From positions 124,001-188,000 of the forward strand of contig VWPU01002882.1 of NCBI GenBank assembly GCA_013398955.1: 64,000 bases of DNA, read 5' to 3'. This stretch comes from Callaeas wilsoni. Taxonomy: Eukaryota > Chordata > Aves > Passeriformes > Callaeidae. A model generated the notes under the pieces. It searched no databases and was not told the DNA's origin. It saw only the letters and a program-made list of their open reading frames with translations. Positions 62,862 through 64,000 of this stretch are shown here, in pieces. The number at the start of each line of letters is the position of its first letter. The first letter of the stretch is position 1. A program made the translations under genes and the position numbers.

Positions 62862-62913
62862 CCAGCCTCTTTTCGGAGACAGGGGAGGGNCCAGCCTCTT
62901 AGACAGGGGAGGG
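62862..62913 (+). repeat. two-copy tandem repeat interrupted by the ambiguous base N
   Basis: Unit 1 (62862-62889) starts CCAGCCTCTT and ends AGACAGGGGAGGG; then comes N at 62890; unit 2 (62891-62913) has the same start and the same end but lacks five bases in the middle. The N falls exactly at the unit boundary. Each unit carries GGGG-A-GGG, so the pair has G-quadruplex potential. Confidence 0.8.
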
Positions 62914-62963
62914 GGTTTCAATATCCTCTTCTGCCTCATGCCTGCAGAGGACTCTGTTTGTTA

Positions 62964-62969
62964 AATAAA
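62964..62969 (+). terminator. poly(A) signal of the solo LTR
   Basis: AATAAA lies downstream of the TATA box and is followed by a T-rich stretch near 62971-62980, which fits the R region of a retroviral LTR. Confidence 0.6.
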
Positions 62970-64000
62970 TAGTTTTTTTCACTTTCATCCGAGAAATTAT
63001 TTTCCCGAACCCATGGGAGAAGGGCTGCCAGGGACTGCTTGCCTGGCAGGCAGGAGAGAGAGAGACACCCCTTTCGGGTTATTTCCTCCTAAATTTGTGT
63101 CCAAACCTGCACAATTAATGGGATCATATTAGACACAGAATTTACATTTTCCCTACTATTTTTCCAAATACATTCAGTTGCCACATTAAAACTGACACTC
63201 TCTGTGGAGCTCCATTTGCTTTGGTATTTTCCCAGTTTTCAGACAAGTAAAAAAATAACATGTGTTTAAATTGAGAACAATCTGTTAAATTACAGAATTA
63301 TATGTAAAGTAAAAAACACTGACTACTTATCTTCCTGGTCAAAAAGACTAAAAGCAATACAAACTGTTAAATGCCTAGAAACATGAAGAAAAAAAAATCA
63401 AAACTAGAGTAATGAACAGCCAAAAGTTATCAAAATAACTCTTGATCAAAAACAGTAACAAGATTTATGCGATGTTTTTCATTTTTCAATGCATTTTCAT
63501 TGCAACCGTGCTCAAATTAGTAGCCTTTATTACATCCTAAAAGAAGTATGAGGACAACTCAGTCAACATGTACAAAATTCTGAAAGTGTCCCAACACAAC
63601 AATTCTATGAGCCTATGATTTCCAATTTGCTGAAATTTAAGGCAACCCATATTTAACTTCTTTCTAAAAATAATAGTCAGGAAAATATTTACCGAATAAT
63701 CAATAACTTAAGAGTGGCTTCTAATATCTTCTGTCCTCCTTCTATTTTCCTTGCATCTCTCTAGCCTTTTACAGCCAAATACATGTCTCAGAATAACTAT
63801 CCAATAAAACTGAAGGAGAAATCACATACATTTTTAAAATCGTTACATCTGAGTAGATGTCAGTTTCTCTTTGCATATTCCCATATCCACCTCACATGTT
63901 TTCTCATTAGAGCTGCATTAGAGCTGCCATTGAACTGTCACTTTTAGATTTCTATCTACTTTAGAAAGTTTTACTTGATGCACTTTCAAATTTTTAGATG

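Larger units (their letters stand above)
62417..63113 (+). mobile_element. solo LTR of an endogenous retrovirus-like element (avian ERV type)
   Basis: A 697-bp unit begins TGTCTTGG and ends CTGCACA, the TG...CA form of LTRs, with short inverted termini TGT/ACA. It is flanked by ATCAA on the left and ATTAA on the right, a 5-bp target duplication with one difference. Inside, in order, are a CpG-rich block near 62750-62815, a TATA box (62849-62857), a tandem repeat broken by the N at 62890, and AATAAA at 62964-62969, which is the U3-R-U5 order. There is no primer-binding site after the CA and no polypurine tract touching the left end, and no gag/pol/env sequence nearby, so it is a solo LTR formed by recombination. 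It is antisense to SLC16A7. The family name cannot be given without a search; the start resembles songbird LTRs I recall. Confidence 0.75.
52501..64000 (-). other. SLC16A7 upstream intron, partial (runs off the right edge)
   Basis: The acceptor is at 52501-52502 on the minus strand. I looked for the missing first coding exon (PPPDGGWGW to YSEIAW in the family) on the minus strand and found nothing up to 64000, so the intron is longer than 11.5 kb here. Contents: unique AT-rich DNA at 52501-55895, an inverted CR1 pair at 55896-57203, unique DNA at 57204-62150, AT-rich and purine-rich tracts at 62154-62312, and a solo LTR at 62417-63113. From 63114 to 64000 nothing is recognised. Confidence 0.75.

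Noticed and set aside
62591..62964. Short open frames in the GC-rich part of the solo LTR
   Set aside because: They overlap one another on both strands within an LTR, which is not protein coding.

Overview
The window is AT-rich, gene-poor vertebrate nuclear DNA, almost certainly from a bird. The evidence is several degraded CR1 (chicken repeat 1) LINE fragments with the avian-type 3' tail, an ERV-type solo LTR that resembles songbird families (from memory, not searched), and one split gene whose protein closely resembles vertebrate monocarboxylate transporter 2. I see no bacterial-style operons, CRISPR arrays, tRNA or rRNA genes.

The only gene I can support is SLC16A7 (MCT2), on the minus strand. 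Its last three coding exons lie at 52357-52500, 49979-50791 and 47306-47577. All splice sites are GT-AG, all introns are phase 1, and the joined reading frame runs to a stop at 47306-47308. Together they encode about 409 residues, from before transmembrane segment 3 to the C-terminus. The first coding exon, which should carry the N-terminus, TM1-TM2 and the family DGGWGW-type motif, is not between 52501 and 64000. The upstream intron is therefore longer than 11.5 kb and the gene runs off the right edge.

Layout: 1-47305 is the region 3' of the gene, probably including its 3' UTR. It is non-coding, with CR1 fragments at 10651-10830 (+), 22745-23075 (+), 34876-35474 (+) and 38570-38760 (-), microsatellites, AT-rich tracts, and a few low-repeat stretches that look like candidate conserved non-coding elements. 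The last intron (47578-49978) carries a full 14/14 match to the CTCF core consensus at 48852-48865. The partial upstream intron (52501-64000) carries a tail-to-tail CR1 pair (55896-56080 + and 56093-57203 -) and a solo LTR (62417-63113, +, antisense to the gene). The only ambiguous base (N, 62890) falls exactly between two near-identical repeat units inside that LTR.

I found no convincing undescribed multi-gene system. The most checkable observations are the CTCF site, the repeat/N junction in the LTR, the inverted CR1 arrangement, a hairpin at 33712-33751, a possible intron-retention isoform of MCT2, and the conserved-element candidates.
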